This document shows, one piece after another, positions 61,056 to 61,066 of a DNA stretch of 61,066 nt (position 1 is the stretch's first letter; each line of letters begins with the position of its first letter). The stretch covers positions 1-61,066 of the forward strand of contig JABDGS010000010.1 of the NCBI GenBank assembly GCA_013285915.1, written 5' to 3'. Both the position numbers and the translations under genes were made by a program. The notes beneath the pieces were generated by a model. The model did not search any database and was not told the DNA's origin. It saw only the letters and a list, made by a program, of their open reading frames with translations. The stretch is from Bacteroidota bacterium (GTDB lineage: Bacteria; Bacteroidota; Bacteroidia; Chitinophagales; Chitinophagaceae).

Positions 61056-61066
61056 TCGTTTATGGC

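Noticed and set aside
1-61066. tRNA or rRNA genes
   Set aside because: No cloverleaf with a GTTCRANYC-type T-arm or conserved rRNA segment was noticed by eye; a covariance-model scan would be needed to exclude a divergent one.

Overview
The window comes from a member of the Bacteroidota, most likely near Chitinophagaceae (lineage is inference). Supporting signs are two secreted proteins with type IX secretion (T9SS) C-terminal sorting domains, a TonB-dependent receptor with an N-terminal carboxypeptidase-like domain, many lipoproteins, ECF sigma/anti-sigma pairs, TAnnTTTG-like boxes before some genes, and an AT-rich genome with long gene-poor spacers. I found no rRNA, tRNA, CRISPR array, transposase or complete prophage.

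Layout. 0-3.5 kb: a truncated bioD remnant, then overlapping lpxK and rnr. 3.5-7.5 kb: a gene-poor, hairpin-rich island holding an orphan terminase-small-subunit-like gene and two stand-alone response regulators, with two copies of a ~170 bp fold-back element. 7.5-16.5 kb: a large T9SS-exported head-repeat/S74 protein, a DoxX-like membrane protein, a VOC protein, an overlapping pair of exported proteins and a Tat-exported Dabb protein. 17-28 kb: cysM with an acetyltransferase, a CE2-type esterase, a duplicated and decayed lipoprotein/yceI locus, an HxlR regulator, a sterol-desaturase-type hydroxylase, a TonB-domain lipoprotein, a CE4 deacetylase, a formimidoylglutamase-like enzyme and a TMEM175-like channel. 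28-40 kb: three ECF sigma/anti-sigma pairs whose anti-sigma partners carry three different C-terminal domains (YCII-like, outer-membrane barrel, cupin), interleaved with an MBL hydrolase, a sialate O-acetylesterase, a phosphohexomutase and an exported nuclease. 40-61 kb: an esterase/SMP-30 fusion, a DinB protein, a DUF1080 protein, topA, a SirB1-like protein, a DUF3347/TonB-receptor pair, a protein-glutaminase-like enzyme, an aspartic protease, an adenosine-deaminase-like operon and a second T9SS protein.

The most unusual signal is not a gene. At least eight loci carry short arrays of degenerate 7-bp repeats (GGTCATT, RGTTCAT, AGTTTAA, GGCAGAA, CGTGAAT and similar). Seven of them start within about 0-30 bp of a stop codon, and where a family recurs it usually keeps the same orientation relative to the gene it follows. 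Other repeat systems are the ~170 bp fold-back element, hairpins that share a GTCAAG loop but have different, fully paired stems, a four-copy ~120 bp tandem repeat with dispersed relatives, and a head-to-head junction inside bioD.

All calls were made by reading the sequence and translations without database searches; family names rest on recognised motifs.
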